64,000 nt of DNA from an uncultured Stenotrophomonas sp. Lineage in GTDB: Bacteria; Pseudomonadota; Gammaproteobacteria; Xanthomonadales; Xanthomonadaceae. Below are positions 39,988 to 49,998 of this stretch, one piece after another. Both the position numbers and the translations under genes were made by a program. The DNA is taken from contig NZ_CAJYVQ010000008.1 of NCBI RefSeq assembly GCF_913778665.1, positions 1 through 64,000 on the forward strand, in the 5' to 3' direction. Numbering within the stretch: the stretch's first letter is position 1; the number at the start of each line of letters is the position of its first letter. The notes beneath the pieces were generated by a model. The model was not told where the DNA came from, ran no database searches, and saw nothing but the letters and a program-made list of their open reading frames with translations.

Positions 39988-40884
39988 ATGAGCGCGGTAC
40001 AGGCCTTCCTGCAGCACCTGCAGGTGGAGCGGCGGATGTCGGCGCATACGCTCGACGCCTACCGCCGCGACCTCGACGCGTTGGCGGTCTGGGCTGAGCC
40101 GCGCGGCGTGGCGGTGGAGGCACTGGATACCGAGGCTGTGCGCCAGTTCGTGGCCGATGAACACCGGCGCGGTCTGTCGGCCAAGAGCCTGCAGCGGCGC
40201 TTGTCGGCCTGCCGCAGTTTCTACGCATGGCTGCTGAAGCACGGGCGCATCGAGGCCAGTCCGGCGGCCACGTTGAAGGCACCGCGTGCGCCGCGGCGGC
40301 TGCCACAGGTGCTGGATGCCGATGAAGCCGTGCAGCTGGTTGAACTGGAACCCGAAGGTGAACTCGGCCGCCGTGATCGCGCGCTGCTTGAGCTGTTCTA
40401 TTCCTCCGGCCTGCGCCTGAGCGAAGTCTGTGCGCTGACCTGGCGCGACCTGGATTTCGCCAGTGGCCTGGTCAACGTGATGGGCAAGGGCAACCGCCAG
40501 CGCCGCGTACCGTTCGGGCGGCCGGCACGCGAAGCGCTGCAGGCGTGGCGTGCGGAAAGCGGTGGCGGCCCGGCCTCGCCGGTGTTTCCCGGGCGCAACG
40601 GGCCGATCAGCCAGCGCGCGGTGCAGATCCGCATCCGCCAGCTGGCGCAACGCCAGGGCCTGTTCAAGCACGTGCATCCGCACATGCTGCGGCACAGTTT
40701 TGCCAGCCATATCCTGGAATCGTCCGGTGACCTGCGTGGCGTGCAGGAGCTGCTCGGCCACGCCGACATCGCCACCACGCAGATCTACACCCACCTCGAC
40801 TTCCAGCATCTGGCCAAGGTCTACGATGCCGCGCATCCGCGCGCCAAGCGCCGCAACGGCAATGCGGGCGGCGGAGAAAGCTGA
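39988..40884 (+). CDS. xerC: Site-specific tyrosine recombinase XerC
   Basis: XerC acts with XerD at dif to resolve chromosome dimers. The 298-residue protein has the N-terminal core-binding domain ([18 protein letters not shown]) and a catalytic domain with the Arg in [23 protein letters not shown] for His and Arg, [13 protein letters not shown] for the second His and the nucleophile Tyr. All catalytic residues are present. It is last in the lptM-dapF-DUF484-xerC operon. It is the housekeeping enzyme, not a phage integrase. Confidence 0.95.
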   Translation: MSAVQAFLQHLQVERRMSAHTLDAYRRDLDALAVWAEPRGVAVEALDTEAVRQFVADEHRRGLSAKSLQRRLSACRSFYAWLLKHGRIEASPAATLKAPRAPRRLPQVLDADEAVQLVELEPEGELGRRDRALLELFYSSGLRLSEVCALTWRDLDFASGLVNVMGKGNRQRRVPFGRPAREALQAWRAESGGGPASPVFPGRNGPISQRAVQIRIRQLAQRQGLFKHVHPHMLRHSFASHILESSGDLRGVQELLGHADIATTQIYTHLDFQHLAKVYDAAHPRAKRRNGNAGGGES

Positions 40885-40916
40885 ACGTTGTGCCTGCGGC
40901 AGCCGGTCGCGGGTGG

Positions 40917-40942
40917 CTTGAAGGACGCGGGGCAGTCCCCAC
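40917..40942 (+). promoter_or_regulatory. Heat-shock (sigma-32) type promoter for hslVU
   Basis: CTTGAA (40917-40922) and CCCCAC (40937-40942) are spaced by 14 bases, close to the CTTGAA-N13-17-CCCCAT consensus of RpoH. It lies 28 bases upstream of the hslV ATG, in the right place and direction. HslVU is a classic heat-shock operon, which makes a chance match less likely. Confidence 0.7.
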
Positions 40943-40969
40943 CTCTGGTTCTGTCACCCCGGAGGCATC

Positions 40970-41521
40970 ATGGACCCCAGTCAGAACCCCAACGTTTTCC
41001 ACGCCACCACCATCGTCTGCGTCCGTCGCGGCGAGCACGTGGCCATTGCTGGCGACGGCCAGGTCACGCTGGGCCACACCGTGATGAAGGGCAACGCGCG
41101 CAAGGTGCGCCGCCTTGGCCGCGATGGCCAGGTGCTGGCCGGCTTCGCCGGTGCCGCCGCCGATGCCTTCACCCTGTTCGAGCTGTTCGAGGCCAAGCTG
41201 GAAAAGCATGGCCAGCTGCAGCGCGCCGCCGTCGAGCTGGCCAAGGATTGGCGTACCGAACGCCGCCTGGGCAAGCTGGAAGCCCTGCTGGCCGTGGCCG
41301 ACAAGGAAACCTCGCTGATCATCAGCGGCACCGGCGATGTGATCGAGCCGGAGGACGGCATCATCGCCATCGGTTCCGGTGGCTCGTACGCCCTTTCGGC
41401 TGCGCGTGCGCTGATGGCACACACCGAGCTGGATGCACGCACCATCGCCAGCGAGGCGATCGGCATTGCCGGTGACATCTGCATCTACACCAACCGCAAC
41501 GTGGTGGTCGAGGAGCTGTAA
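40970..41521 (+). CDS. hslV: ATP-dependent protease subunit HslV
   Basis: HslV forms the double-hexamer peptidase chamber of the HslUV protease. The 183-residue protein contains [23 protein letters not shown], with the catalytic Thr at residue 13. Twelve residues precede this Thr ([12 protein letters not shown]), longer than the single Met of E. coli, so a propeptide must be removed to expose it. GGAGG lies eight bases before the ATG. It is followed by hslU after a SMAG repeat. Confidence 0.95.
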   Translation: MDPSQNPNVFHATTIVCVRRGEHVAIAGDGQVTLGHTVMKGNARKVRRLGRDGQVLAGFAGAAADAFTLFELFEAKLEKHGQLQRAAVELAKDWRTERRLGKLEALLAVADKETSLIISGTGDVIEPEDGIIAIGSGGSYALSAARALMAHTELDARTIASEAIGIAGDICIYTNRNVVVEEL

Positions 41522-41533
41522 CGCCTCCCGATC

Positions 41534-41556
41534 CGCCGGGCATGGCCCGGCGCTAC
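41534..41556 (-). repeat. SMAG hairpin between hslV and hslU
   Basis: In minus orientation: GTAG head at the right end (CTAC 41553-41556) and stem GCCGGGC/GCCCGGC around AT. It is an intra-operon repeat. Confidence 0.7.
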
Positions 41557-41581
41557 CGACAACGAATCCGTGAGCACATCC

Positions 41582-42955
41582 ATGTCGAAGATCGAAGTTT
41601 CCTCCGCCACCATGACCCCGCGCGAGATCGTGCAGGAACTGGACCGGCATATCGTCGGCCAGCACGACGCCAAGCGCGCGGTGGCCATCGCCCTGCGCAA
41701 CCGCTGGCGCCGCATGCAGCTGGTCCCTGAGCTGCGCAATGAAGTGATGCCGAAGAACATCCTGATGATCGGCCCCACCGGCGTCGGCAAGACCGAGATC
41801 GCGCGCCGCCTGGCCACCTTGGCCAACGCGCCGTTCGTAAAGGTCGAAGCGACCCGCTTCACCGAAGTCGGCTATGTCGGCAAGGACGTGGAGCAGATCA
41901 TCCGCGACCTGGCCGATACCGCAGTGAAGCTCTATCGCGAACAGGCCAAGGTGCGCGTGCGTACCCAGGCCGAAGAACGCGCCGAAGACCGCATCCTCGA
42001 TGCGCTGCTGCCACGCCGCAGCGGTGGCATCGGTTTCGATCCGGAAGTGGCGCGCAACGAGCCGTCGGCGCAGGACAATGAGACCCGCATCAAGTTCCGC
42101 AAGATGCTGCGCAACGGCGAGCTGGACGAGCGCGAGATCGAGCTGGACCTGGCCGCGAACGTGAGCATGGACATCATGACCCCGCCGGGCATGGAGGAAA
42201 TGGGCCAGCAGCTGAAGTCGATGTTCGCCAACCTCGGCGGCGGCGCCAAGGCGCACAAGCGCACGCTGACCATCAAGGCCGCGCGTCCGCTGCTGATCGA
42301 GGAAGAGGCCGGCAAGCTGGTCAACGAAGACGACATCCGCACCGCGGCGATCGAAGCCTGCGAGCAGCACGGCATCGTGTTCATCGACGAGATCGACAAG
42401 GTCGCCAAGCGCGGTGACAACGTCGGTGGTGGCGACGTGTCGCGCGAAGGCGTGCAGCGCGACCTGCTGCCGCTGGTGGAAGGCTCCAACGTGTCCACCA
42501 AGTACGGCACGATCAAGACCGACCACATCCTGTTCATCGCCTCCGGCGCGTTCCACCTGGCCAAGCCCAGCGACCTGATTCCGGAGCTGCAGGGCCGCTT
42601 CCCGATCCGCGTCGAGCTGGGCGCGCTGAGCAAGGGTGACTTCGTGCGCATCCTGACCGAGCCGAAGGCCGCGCTGACCAAGCAGTACGAAGCGCTGCTG
42701 GCCACCGAAGGCGTCAAGGTCAGCTTCACCGCCGACGCCATCGAGCGCTTGGCCGAGATCGCCTTCCAGGTGAACGAGCGCCAGGAAAACATCGGTGCGC
42801 GTCGCCTGCACACGGTGCTGGAGCGCCTGCTGGATTCGCTCAGCTACGAGGCACCGGACCGCGACGGTGAGACCCTGGCCATCGACAGCGCCTACGTCGA
42901 TGCACACCTGGGTGAGCTGGTGCAGGACCCGGACCTGAGCCGCTACATCCTGTAA
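41582..42955 (+). CDS. hslU: ATP-dependent protease ATPase subunit HslU
   Basis: HslU is the AAA+ unfoldase that feeds HslV. The 457-residue protein has the N-terminal [17 protein letters not shown], Walker [11 protein letters not shown] near residue 60, a long I-domain (about 110-245), Walker [14 protein letters not shown] and the C-terminal [14 protein letters not shown] end ([10 protein letters not shown]) that inserts into HslV. An in-frame GTG four codons upstream (41570) is an alternative start; neither has a good ribosome binding site, so coupling from hslV is possible. Confidence 0.95.
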   Translation: MSKIEVSSATMTPREIVQELDRHIVGQHDAKRAVAIALRNRWRRMQLVPELRNEVMPKNILMIGPTGVGKTEIARRLATLANAPFVKVEATRFTEVGYVGKDVEQIIRDLADTAVKLYREQAKVRVRTQAEERAEDRILDALLPRRSGGIGFDPEVARNEPSAQDNETRIKFRKMLRNGELDEREIELDLAANVSMDIMTPPGMEEMGQQLKSMFANLGGGAKAHKRTLTIKAARPLLIEEEAGKLVNEDDIRTAAIEACEQHGIVFIDEIDKVAKRGDNVGGGDVSREGVQRDLLPLVEGSNVSTKYGTIKTDHILFIASGAFHLAKPSDLIPELQGRFPIRVELGALSKGDFVRILTEPKAALTKQYEALLATEGVKVSFTADAIERLAEIAFQVNERQENIGARRLHTVLERLLDSLSYEAPDRDGETLAIDSAYVDAHLGELVQDPDLSRYIL

Positions 42956-42975
42956 TGCCAGGTTCCCCACAGCAG

Positions 42976-43003
42976 AAGGCCGCCGAAAGGCGGCCTTTTT
43001 TGT
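42976..43003 (+). terminator. Intrinsic terminator after hslVU
   Basis: A perfect 9-bp stem AAGGCCGCC/GGCGGCCTT closed by a GAAA tetraloop is followed by TTTTGTTT. It starts 21 bases after the hslU stop. A SMAG-like hairpin (43047-43064) follows before smeT. Confidence 0.92.
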
Positions 43004-43069
43004 TTGTCCGTTCGCATCAATGCATGGCGTGGATCTACCACGGCAGCGCCGGGCCACGCCCGGCGACCC

Positions 43070-43729
43070 TCACGCCTCCGGCAGTGGCTCGGGCACCGTG
43101 CCCGGCACGAACACGCCGTCCTTCACGTACGCGGCCAGGGTCATGTCCAGCGCGAGCATGCCGTCGCGCTTGAGGTCCATCAGGTCCGGTTCGACCATCG
43201 CGCCGTGCAGCACGCCCAGGATCGTCGCGTGCAGCATGCGCGCAGCAATCTTCGGGTCGGCGCCGTCGCGCAGCTGGCCCAGGTCGCCCGCCCGGCGCAG
43301 CGCACGCTCCATGCGCTCCAGCGCATCGCGGAAACCGGCCTGCTGCAGTTCGGTCAGCACCTTGGTGTCGGCCGAGGCATCGCTGCGCAGCATGATCTCC
43401 ATGGTCTTGCGCAGGCGCTCATCCTCGGACAACTCGATGAACGAGTGGATCATTACCGCGCGCAGGTCGTGCACCGGCGTGTCGCGCTGGTCGCTGGCGG
43501 TGCGCTCCAGTTCCTGCATGAAAGGCAGGTGCACGCGCTCGACGATCGCGGCCAGCACCTCGCCCTTGTTCTTGAAATGCCAGTAGACCGCGCCACGGGT
43601 ATAGCCGGCGCGGGCACCGATCATCTCCAGCGTGGTACGGGCCACGCCGTGTTCATGGAAGCAGGCTTCGGCGGCGTCAAGGATGCCTTCCCGGGTTGCC
43701 TGGGTGTCCTCTTTGGTCTTGCGGGCCAT
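43070..43729 (-). CDS. smeT: TetR-family repressor of smeDEF
   Basis: SmeT represses smeDEF and itself in S. maltophilia. The 219-residue protein has the TetR helix-turn-helix (LEMIGARAGYTRGAVYWHFKNKGEVL, in pieces at about residues 28-53) and a ligand domain. Length and sequence fit the known 219-residue SmeT. The coding region is intact: no insertion or frameshift is seen, unlike the disrupted smeT known from some resistant isolates. The ATG at 43729 is the accepted start; an upstream in-frame extension to 43783 crosses the operator and is unlikely. Confidence 0.95.
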   Translation of the reverse strand: MARKTKEDTQATREGILDAAEACFHEHGVARTTLEMIGARAGYTRGAVYWHFKNKGEVLAAIVERVHLPFMQELERTASDQRDTPVHDLRAVMIHSFIELSEDERLRKTMEIMLRSDASADTKVLTELQQAGFRDALERMERALRRAGDLGQLRDGADPKIAARMLHATILGVLHGAMVEPDLMDLKRDGMLALDMTLAAYVKDGVFVPGTVPEPLPEA

Positions 43730-43771
43730 GGGTGGGTACGAGTGCAGGTGAAACGTGGCTGAATTGTACCG

Positions 43772-43800
43772 GTTTACAAACAAACAAGCATGTATGTATA
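43772..43800. promoter_or_regulatory. SmeT operator and overlapping smeT/smeDEF promoter region
   Basis: This AT-rich imperfect palindrome, GTTTACAAACAAAC then AAGCATGTATGTAT, stands out in a GC-rich region. A 28-bp pseudopalindrome in the smeT-smeD gap is reported to bind SmeT, and this matches that description. The exact -10 and -35 boxes were not resolved by eye. Confidence 0.8.
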
Positions 43801-43936
43801 TTTCCGTCCCATCATTCCCGCCGTGTGCGTGGCAGGCCGTTCGGGCTGCTGCTTCCCGCCGGTGAGCGTTGCCTGCTGGCGCTTTCGGCCGGTATCAGCG
43901 CTTTTTGAGATTCCTTTCCCTAAGAGTCTTTCCGTC

Positions 43937-45121
43937 ATGTTGCTGAGCCGAATCCGACCCATCGCGCTGTCGCTGGCCATCGCCGCGACCGTGGCTGCCT
44001 GCGGCGGCCAACCCCAGGCCCCCGAGCAGGGACCGGGCGAGGTCACTGTGGTCACGCTGAAGTCCGAGACCGTGGGCCTGACCCGCGAACTGCCGGGCCG
44101 CACCAATGCCTTCCTGGTCGCCGAAGTGCGCCCGCAGGTCAGCGGCATCGTCGCCAAGCGCCTGTTCACCGAGGGCGGCATGGTCAAGGCCGGCGAACCG
44201 CTCTACCAGATCGAGGACGCCAGCTACCGCGCCCAGGCCAACAGCGCCCGCGCCCAGCTGGCCCGTGCCGAAGCCACCGCAAACGCTGCCCGCCTCAGCG
44301 CCAAGCGCATCACCGAGCTGGCCAAGGTCGACGCGGTCAGCCAGCAGGATCTGGAAAACGCCGTGGCCGCGCAGAAGCAGGCCGAGGCCGACGTCGGTGC
44401 CGCCAAGGCCTCGCTGGACGCGGCCAACGTCACCCTCGGCTATGCCCGCATCACCGCGCCGATCAGCGGCCGCATCGGCAAGTCCAGCGTCACCCAGGGT
44501 GCGCTGGTCAGCGCCGGCCAGGCCAATGCGCTGGCCACCGTGCAGCAGCTGGACCCGATCTACGTCGACCTGACCCAGTCCTCGGCCGAGCTGTTGCAGC
44601 TGCGCCGCGAACTGGCTGCCGGCCGCCTGCAGGACAACCAGACCCTGCCGGTCAGCATCCTGATGGAAGACGGCAGCACCTTCGAGCACAAGGGTTCGCT
44701 GGAGTTCTCCGAAGTCAGCGTCGACCCGGCCACCGGCAGCTTCGGCCTGCGCGTGAAGGTGGACAATCCGGACGGTCTGCTGATGCCGGGCATGTACGTG
44801 CGCGCGGTGATTGGCGGCGGCGTGCGCAGCGATGCGGTGCTGGTGCCGATGCAGGGCATCGCCCGCGATCCGAAGGGCGACACCACGGCGATGGTGGTCG
44901 GCAAGGACAACAAGGTTGAAGTGCGCCCGGTCAAGGTCAGCCGCACGGTCGGTGACAAGTGGCTGGTCGAGGACGGCCTGAAGGCCGGCGACAAGGTCAT
45001 CGTCGAAGGCCTGCAGAAGATCGGCCCCGGCATGCCGGTCAAGGCCACCGAGAAGGGCGCTGCTCCGGCCAAGCCGGCAGCCGCCGCCCAGCCTGCCGCC
45101 CCGGCCGGCGACGCGAAGTAA
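43937..45121 (+). CDS. smeD: SmeDEF RND efflux pump, periplasmic adaptor
   Basis: SmeD links the SmeE transporter to SmeF. The 394-residue lipoprotein has a lipobox VAAC (Cys at residue 21), lipoyl halves around VAEVRPQVSGIV and ARITAPISGRIG, a coiled-coil hairpin (about 100-165), a beta-barrel and a Pro/Ala-rich C-terminal tail. The ATG at 43937 gives the lipoprotein signal. It is divergent from smeT across the operator. SmeDEF exports quinolones, tetracyclines and other drugs in S. maltophilia. Confidence 0.95.
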   Translation: MLLSRIRPIALSLAIAATVAACGGQPQAPEQGPGEVTVVTLKSETVGLTRELPGRTNAFLVAEVRPQVSGIVAKRLFTEGGMVKAGEPLYQIEDASYRAQANSARAQLARAEATANAARLSAKRITELAKVDAVSQQDLENAVAAQKQAEADVGAAKASLDAANVTLGYARITAPISGRIGKSSVTQGALVSAGQANALATVQQLDPIYVDLTQSSAELLQLRRELAAGRLQDNQTLPVSILMEDGSTFEHKGSLEFSEVSVDPATGSFGLRVKVDNPDGLLMPGMYVRAVIGGGVRSDAVLVPMQGIARDPKGDTTAMVVGKDNKVEVRPVKVSRTVGDKWLVEDGLKAGDKVIVEGLQKIGPGMPVKATEKGAAPAKPAAAAQPAAPAGDAK

Positions 45122-45133
45122 GCGGAGAACCCC

Positions 45134-48100
45134 ATGGCACGCTTTTTCATCGATCGACCCATCTTCGCGTGGGTCATCGCCATCATCATCATGCTCGCTG
45201 GCGGCCTGGCCCTGTTCAAGCTGCCGGTCTCGATGTACCCCAACGTCGCTCCGCCGGCGGTGGAAATCAGCGCCACTTACCCGGGTGCATCGGCCAAGGT
45301 GGTCGAGGACTCGGTGACGCAGATCATCGAGCAGAACATGAAGGGCCTTGATGGCCTGATCTACTTCTCCTCCAACAGCTCGTCCAACGGCCAGGCCACC
45401 ATCACCCTGACCTTCGAGAGTGGCACCAACCCGGATATCGCCCAGGTGCAGGTGCAGAACAAGCTGCAGCTGGCCATGCCGCTGCTGCCGCAGGAAGTGC
45501 AGCGGCAGGGCATCAACGTGGCCAAGTCCAGCTCGGGCTTCCTGAACGTCATTGCGTTCGTGTCCGAGAACGGCAGCATGGACGCCAACGACATCGCCGA
45601 CTACGTCGGCTCCAATGTCGTCGACCGCCTGAGCCGCGTGCCGGGCGTGGGCAACATCCAGGTGTTCGGTGGCAAGTACGCAATGCGCATCTGGCTGGAC
45701 CCGAACAAGCTGCACACCTACGGCCTGTCGGTTGCTGAAGTGACCGCAGCGGTGAAGGCCCAGAACGCGCAGGTGGCGATCGGCCAGCTCGGCGGTGCGC
45801 CGTCGGTGAAGGGCCAGCAGCTCAATGCCACCATCAACGCGCAGTCGCGCCTGCAGACGCCGGAACAGTTCCGCAACATCATCGTGCGCGGTGCACAGGA
45901 CGGTGCCGAACTGCGCCTGGGCGATGTCGCCCGCGTCGAGCTGGGTGCCGAATCGTACGACTTCGTTACCCGCTACAACGGCCAGCCGGCCAGCGGCCTG
46001 GCGGTCACCCTGGCCACCGGCGCCAACGCGCTGGATACCGCCGCCGGCGTAGACGCCGCGCTGGAAGACATGAAGGGCTTCTTCCCGGCGGGGCTGAAGG
46101 CCGAGATCCCGTACGACACCACCCCGTTCGTGCGCGTGTCGATCAAGGGCGTGGTACAGACCCTGCTCGAAGCGATCGTGCTGGTGTTCGTGGTGATGTA
46201 CCTGTTCCTGCAGAACTTCCGCGCCACCCTGATCCCGACCATCGCCGTACCGGTGGTGCTGCTGGGTACCTTTGGCGTGCTGGCGATGCTCGGCTTCTCC
46301 GTGAACATGCTGACCATGTTCGCGATGGTGCTGGCGATCGGCCTGCTGGTGGACGATGCCATCGTGGTGGTGGAGAACGTCGAGCGCATCATGTCCGAGG
46401 AAGGACTGTCGCCGCTTGAAGCGACCCGCAAGTCGATGGGCCAGATCACCGGCGCGCTGGTAGGCATCGGCCTGGTGCTGTCGGCGGTGTTCGTGCCGAT
46501 GGCCTTCATGAGTGGTTCCACCGGCGTGATCTACCGCCAGTTCTCGGCCACGATCGTGTCGGCGATGGCGCTGTCGGTGCTGGTGGCGATCGTGCTGACC
46601 CCGGCGCTGTGCGCGACCATGCTCAAGCCGCTGAAGAAGGGCGAGCACCATGTTGCCCACCGCGGCCTGGCCGGTCGCTTCTTCAATGGCTTCAACCGCG
46701 GTTTCGACCGCACCAGCGAACGCTACCAGCGCGGCGTGCGCGGCATCATCCATCGTCCGTGGCGCTTCATGGGCATCGTGGCGGCGCTGTTCGTGCTGAT
46801 GGGCGTGCTGTTCGTGCGCCTGCCCAGTTCGTTCCTGCCCAACGAAGACCAGGGCGTGCTGATGGCGCTGGTGCAGGCGCCGGTCGGTGCCACCCAGGAA
46901 CGCACGCTGGAATCGATCGCGGCGCTGGAAAACCACTTCCTGCAGAACGAAAAGGATGCGGTGGACTCGGTGTTCTCGGTGCAGGGCTTCAGCTTCGCCG
47001 GCATGGGCCAGAACGCGGGCATGGCGTTCGTGAAGCTGAAGGACTGGAGCGAGCGTGACGCCAACAATGGCGTGATGCCGATCACCGGTCGCGCGATGGC
47101 AGCACTGGGCCAGATCAAGGATGCCTTCATCTTCGCTTTCCCGCCGCCGGCCATTCCGGAGCTGGGTACCGCTTCGGGTTACACCTTCTTCCTGAAGGAC
47201 AACAGTGGCCAGGGCCACGAGGCTCTGGTGGCTGCACGCAACCAGCTGCTGGGCCTCGCTGCGGGCAGCAAGAAGCTGGCCAACGTGCGCCCGAACGGCC
47301 AGGAAGACACGCCGCAGTTCCGCATCGACATCGACGCGGCCAAGGCGACCTCGCTGGGGCTGTCGATCGACCAGATCAACGGCACGCTGGCTGCCGCATG
47401 GGGCAGCTCGTACATCGATGACTTCGTTGATCGCGGCCGTGTCAAGCGCGTGTTCGTGCAGGCCGACCAGCCGTTCCGCATGGTGCCGGAGGACTTTGAT
47501 CTCTGGTCCGTGAAGAACGACAAGGGCGAGATGGTGCCATTCAGCGCGTTCGCCACCAAGCACTGGGATTACGGTTCGCCGCGTCTGGAGCGCTACAACG
47601 GTGTGTCGGCGATGGAAATCCAGGGCGAACCGGCCCCGGGTGTCGCCTCCGGTGACGCCATGGCCGAGATCGAGCAGCTGGCCAAGCAGCTGCCGGCGGG
47701 CTTCGGCATCGAGTGGACGGCGATGTCCTACCAGGAACGCCAGGCCGGCTCGCAGACGCCGCTGCTGTACACACTGTCGCTGATGATCGTGTTCCTGTGC
47801 CTGGCAGCGATGTATGAAAGCTGGAGCGTGCCGACCGCGGTGCTGCTGGCGGCCCCGCTGGGTATTCTCGGCGCGGTGCTGGCCAATACCTTCAAGGGCC
47901 TGGAACGCGACATCTACTTCCAGGTGGCGATGCTCACCACGGTGGGCCTGACCAGCAAGAACGCGATCCTGATCGTCGAGTTCGCCAAGGAGAACCTGGA
48001 GAAGGGCGCAGGCCTGATCGAGTCGATCATGCATGCCGTGCGCGACCGCCTGCGCCCGATCGTGATGACCTCGCTGGCCTTCGGCATGGGCGTGGTACCG

Positions 48101-48256
48101 CTGGCGATCTCCACCGGCGCCGGCTCCGGCGCCAAGCAGGCAATCGGCACCGGCGTGCTTGGCGGCATGATCGTCGGCACCGCGCTCGGCGTGTTCTTCG
48201 TGCCGCTGTTCTTCGTGGTGGTGCAGCGCGTGTTCAAGCGCAAATCCACGACGTAA
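45134..48256 (+). CDS. smeE: SmeDEF RND efflux pump, inner-membrane transporter
   Basis: This 1040-residue proton-driven drug exporter belongs to the AcrB/MexB group. It starts [20 protein letters not shown]. The proton-relay aspartates are in [15 protein letters not shown] (near residue 408). Twelve membrane spans and two large periplasmic loops are evident, with FLPNEDQG in the second half and the final [19 protein letters not shown] lies six bases before the ATG, 12 bases after smeD. A SMAG unit separates it from smeF. The long open frame on the opposite strand is a GC artefact. Confidence 0.96.
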   Translation: MARFFIDRPIFAWVIAIIIMLAGGLALFKLPVSMYPNVAPPAVEISATYPGASAKVVEDSVTQIIEQNMKGLDGLIYFSSNSSSNGQATITLTFESGTNPDIAQVQVQNKLQLAMPLLPQEVQRQGINVAKSSSGFLNVIAFVSENGSMDANDIADYVGSNVVDRLSRVPGVGNIQVFGGKYAMRIWLDPNKLHTYGLSVAEVTAAVKAQNAQVAIGQLGGAPSVKGQQLNATINAQSRLQTPEQFRNIIVRGAQDGAELRLGDVARVELGAESYDFVTRYNGQPASGLAVTLATGANALDTAAGVDAALEDMKGFFPAGLKAEIPYDTTPFVRVSIKGVVQTLLEAIVLVFVVMYLFLQNFRATLIPTIAVPVVLLGTFGVLAMLGFSVNMLTMFAMVLAIGLLVDDAIVVVENVERIMSEEGLSPLEATRKSMGQITGALVGIGLVLSAVFVPMAFMSGSTGVIYRQFSATIVSAMALSVLVAIVLTPALCATMLKPLKKGEHHVAHRGLAGRFFNGFNRGFDRTSERYQRGVRGIIHRPWRFMGIVAALFVLMGVLFVRLPSSFLPNEDQGVLMALVQAPVGATQERTLESIAALENHFLQNEKDAVDSVFSVQGFSFAGMGQNAGMAFVKLKDWSERDANNGVMPITGRAMAALGQIKDAFIFAFPPPAIPELGTASGYTFFLKDNSGQGHEALVAARNQLLGLAAGSKKLANVRPNGQEDTPQFRIDIDAAKATSLGLSIDQINGTLAAAWGSSYIDDFVDRGRVKRVFVQADQPFRMVPEDFDLWSVKNDKGEMVPFSAFATKHWDYGSPRLERYNGVSAMEIQGEPAPGVASGDAMAEIEQLAKQLPAGFGIEWTAMSYQERQAGSQTPLLYTLSLMIVFLCLAAMYESWSVPTAVLLAAPLGILGAVLANTFKGLERDIYFQVAMLTTVGLTSKNAILIVEFAKENLEKGAGLIESIMHAVRDRLRPIVMTSLAFGMGVVPLAISTGAGSGAKQAIGTGVLGGMIVGTALGVFFVPLFFVVVQRVFKRKSTT

Positions 48257-48263
48257 TCGAAAC

Positions 48264-48312
48264 GGTAGTGCCGGCCGCTGGCCGGCACCGCCTCCTGCCT
48301 TCCGGCAGTACC
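48264..48312. repeat. SMAG-type element between smeE and smeF
   Basis: GTAG at 48265-48268 heads the hairpin TGCCGGCC/GGCCGGCA. The right end (CCGGCAGTACC) is an imperfect inverted copy. It lies inside the efflux operon, 16 bases before the smeF start codon. Confidence 0.7.
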
Positions 48313-48328
48313 GATGGAAGTCATTCAC

Positions 48329-49714
48329 ATGAAAAGTGCATCCCTGTTCCTTTCCATCGCCGCCGTGCTTACGCTCGCCGGCTGCTCCACCCTTGCCCCG
48401 AAGGGCACCGCCGTTGCGCCGGCCATTCCGGCGCAGTGGCCGTCCGAGGCGGCACAGGGCCAGGTGGCCGATGTCGCTGCCGTCGGTTGGCGCGACTTCT
48501 TCACCGATGCGCGCCTACAGCAGGTGATCGACCAGTCGCTGCAGAACAACCGCGACCTGCGCGTGGCCGTGCTCAACGTCGAGCGCGCGCGTGGCCAGTA
48601 CCGCGTGCAGCGCGCCGATCGTGTGCCCGGCGTGGCAGTGACCGGCCAGATGCAGCGGCAGGGAACCAATGCCGGTGTCACCGAGCAGTTCAGCGCCGGT
48701 GTCGGCGTGGCCGAGTTCGAGCTGGACCTGTTTGGCCGCGTGCGCAATCTCAGCGAAGCGTCGCTGCAGCAGTACTTCGCCGTCGCCGCCAACCGCCGCA
48801 ATGCGCAGCTGAGCCTGGTGGCCGAGACCGCCACCGCGTGGCTGACCTACGGGGCCGACGCGCAGCAACTGAAGATCGCTGAGGCGACGCTGAAGACCTA
48901 CGAGGATTCGCTGCGCCTGGCCGAAGCGCGCCATGAACGCGGCGGCAGTTCGGCGCTGGAGTTGACCCAGACCCGTACACTGGTGGAAACCGCGCGCACC
49001 GACGCCGCGCGCCTGCGTGGCCAGCTGGCCCAGGACCGCAACGCCCTGGCCCTGTTGGCCGGTGGCCAGCTCGATCCGGCGCTGCTGCCGGACAGCATCG
49101 AGCCGCAGCTGCTGGCCCTGGCCCCGCCGCCGGCCGGCCTGCCCAGCGACGTGCTGCTGCAGCGCCCGGATATCATGGCCGCCGAACACCAGCTGCTGGC
49201 GGCCAATGCCAACATCGGTGCGGCGCGCGCAGCCTTCTTCCCGAGCATCTCGCTGACCGGCAGCATCGGCAGTGGCTCGAATGAACTGTCCAACCTGTTC
49301 GACAGCGGCACGCGTGTGTGGAGCTTCCTGCCGAAGATCACCCTCCCGATCTTCCAGGGCGGCAAGCTGCGCGCGAACCTGGCCATCGCCAATGCAGATC
49401 GCGATATCGCTCTGGCGCAGTACGAGAAATCGATCCAGGTGGGTTTCCGCGAAACCGCCGACGCACTGGCGCTGAATGTCAGCCTGGATGAGCAGGTGAG
49501 CGCGCAGCAGCGCCTGGTGGAAGCCGCCGAACAGGCCAATCGCCTGTCGCAGGCGCGCTACGACGCGGGCCTGGACAGCTTCGTCACCCTGCTCGACGCA
49601 CGGCGCACCGCCTACACTGCGCAGCAGACCCAGCTGCAGGCGCAGCTGGCGCAGCAGGCCAACCGCATCACCCTGTACAAGGTGCTGGGCGGCGGCTGGC
49701 ACGAGCGCAGCTGA
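48329..49714 (+). CDS. smeF: SmeDEF efflux pump, outer-membrane channel
   Basis: This 461-residue outer-membrane factor of the NodT/OprM class has a lipobox LAGC (Cys at residue 18), two repeats of long helices (about residues 70-230 and 270-450) and the conserved DVLLQRPDIMAAEHQL and FFPSISLTGSIGS. The ATG at 48329 (GGAAG upstream) was preferred over one at 48314 because the lipoprotein signal begins there. It completes SmeDEF and may also serve other adaptors such as that of the ABC system at 12424-13701, which has no channel gene nearby. Confidence 0.94.
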   Translation: MKSASLFLSIAAVLTLAGCSTLAPKGTAVAPAIPAQWPSEAAQGQVADVAAVGWRDFFTDARLQQVIDQSLQNNRDLRVAVLNVERARGQYRVQRADRVPGVAVTGQMQRQGTNAGVTEQFSAGVGVAEFELDLFGRVRNLSEASLQQYFAVAANRRNAQLSLVAETATAWLTYGADAQQLKIAEATLKTYEDSLRLAEARHERGGSSALELTQTRTLVETARTDAARLRGQLAQDRNALALLAGGQLDPALLPDSIEPQLLALAPPPAGLPSDVLLQRPDIMAAEHQLLAANANIGAARAAFFPSISLTGSIGSGSNELSNLFDSGTRVWSFLPKITLPIFQGGKLRANLAIANADRDIALAQYEKSIQVGFRETADALALNVSLDEQVSAQQRLVEAAEQANRLSQARYDAGLDSFVTLLDARRTAYTAQQTQLQAQLAQQANRITLYKVLGGGWHERS

Positions 49715-49731
49715 GCCGCAATTCGATGGCG

Positions 49732-49755
49732 GTAGCGCCAGGCCTCGCCCGGCGG
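49732..49755 (+). repeat. SMAG hairpin, left border of RAYT remnant
   Basis: GTAG at 49732-49735 heads GCGCCAGGC/GCCCGGCGG-type stem with loop CTC (one mismatch). It faces the inverted copy at 49988-50012, with both GTAG heads pointing outward. Confidence 0.7.
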
Positions 49756-49785
49756 CTTCTCGTTCCTGCATGCCTGGCGTCTGGG

Positions 49786-49998
49786 GCGGACCGCGTGATC
49801 GAAATAGCTCGGTTGCCACAAAGACGTCTGCATGCCGAACTGCTGCCCCAGCAACCGGCTGCTGCGGGATTTCACCGTTCCAATCCGGCGCGGCAGTGAT
49901 CCGCCGCGCACCTGCTTCAGCCAATGCAGATGGTCAGGCATTCGGCCGAGGGCGATGGCGCGTGTGGGATTCTTCGGGGTATCGCGCTCGCCGGGCAT
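49786..49998 (-). pseudogene. REP-associated tyrosine transposase (RAYT) fragment
   Basis: The minus strand codes about 70 residues that match the middle of RAYT (TnpA-REP, Y1 HUH transposase) proteins: MPDHLHWL with the HxH metal motif, GSLPRRIGTVKSRSSRLL, and SLWQPSYFDHAVR. The N-terminal strand region and the C-terminal part that carries the catalytic Tyr (the YVxxNPxRAG segment) are missing. After DHAVR the frame runs into SMAG sequence. RAYTs mobilise REP hairpins such as SMAG. It is flanked by two inverted SMAG copies. It cannot be active. Confidence 0.78.

Noticed and set aside
39988..40884. XerC-like gene as a sign of a prophage or integron
   Set aside because: It sits in the conserved lptM-dapF-DUF484-xerC order and is the housekeeping recombinase; no att sites or phage genes are near.
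43070..43936. Insertion or frameshift in smeT that would raise smeDEF expression
   Set aside because: smeT reads through 219 codons with all TetR features and the operator looks intact.
43895..48328. A 1477-codon open frame on the minus strand opposite smeD and smeE
   Set aside because: It is the mirror of high-GC codon use; its translation is His/Arg/Gln-rich low-complexity sequence without family motifs, while smeDE are unmistakable.
49612..49785. C-terminal part of the RAYT open frame running into the smeF 3' end
   Set aside because: After DHAVR the frame translates SMAG and antisense smeF sequence, so it is not real transposase coding sequence.
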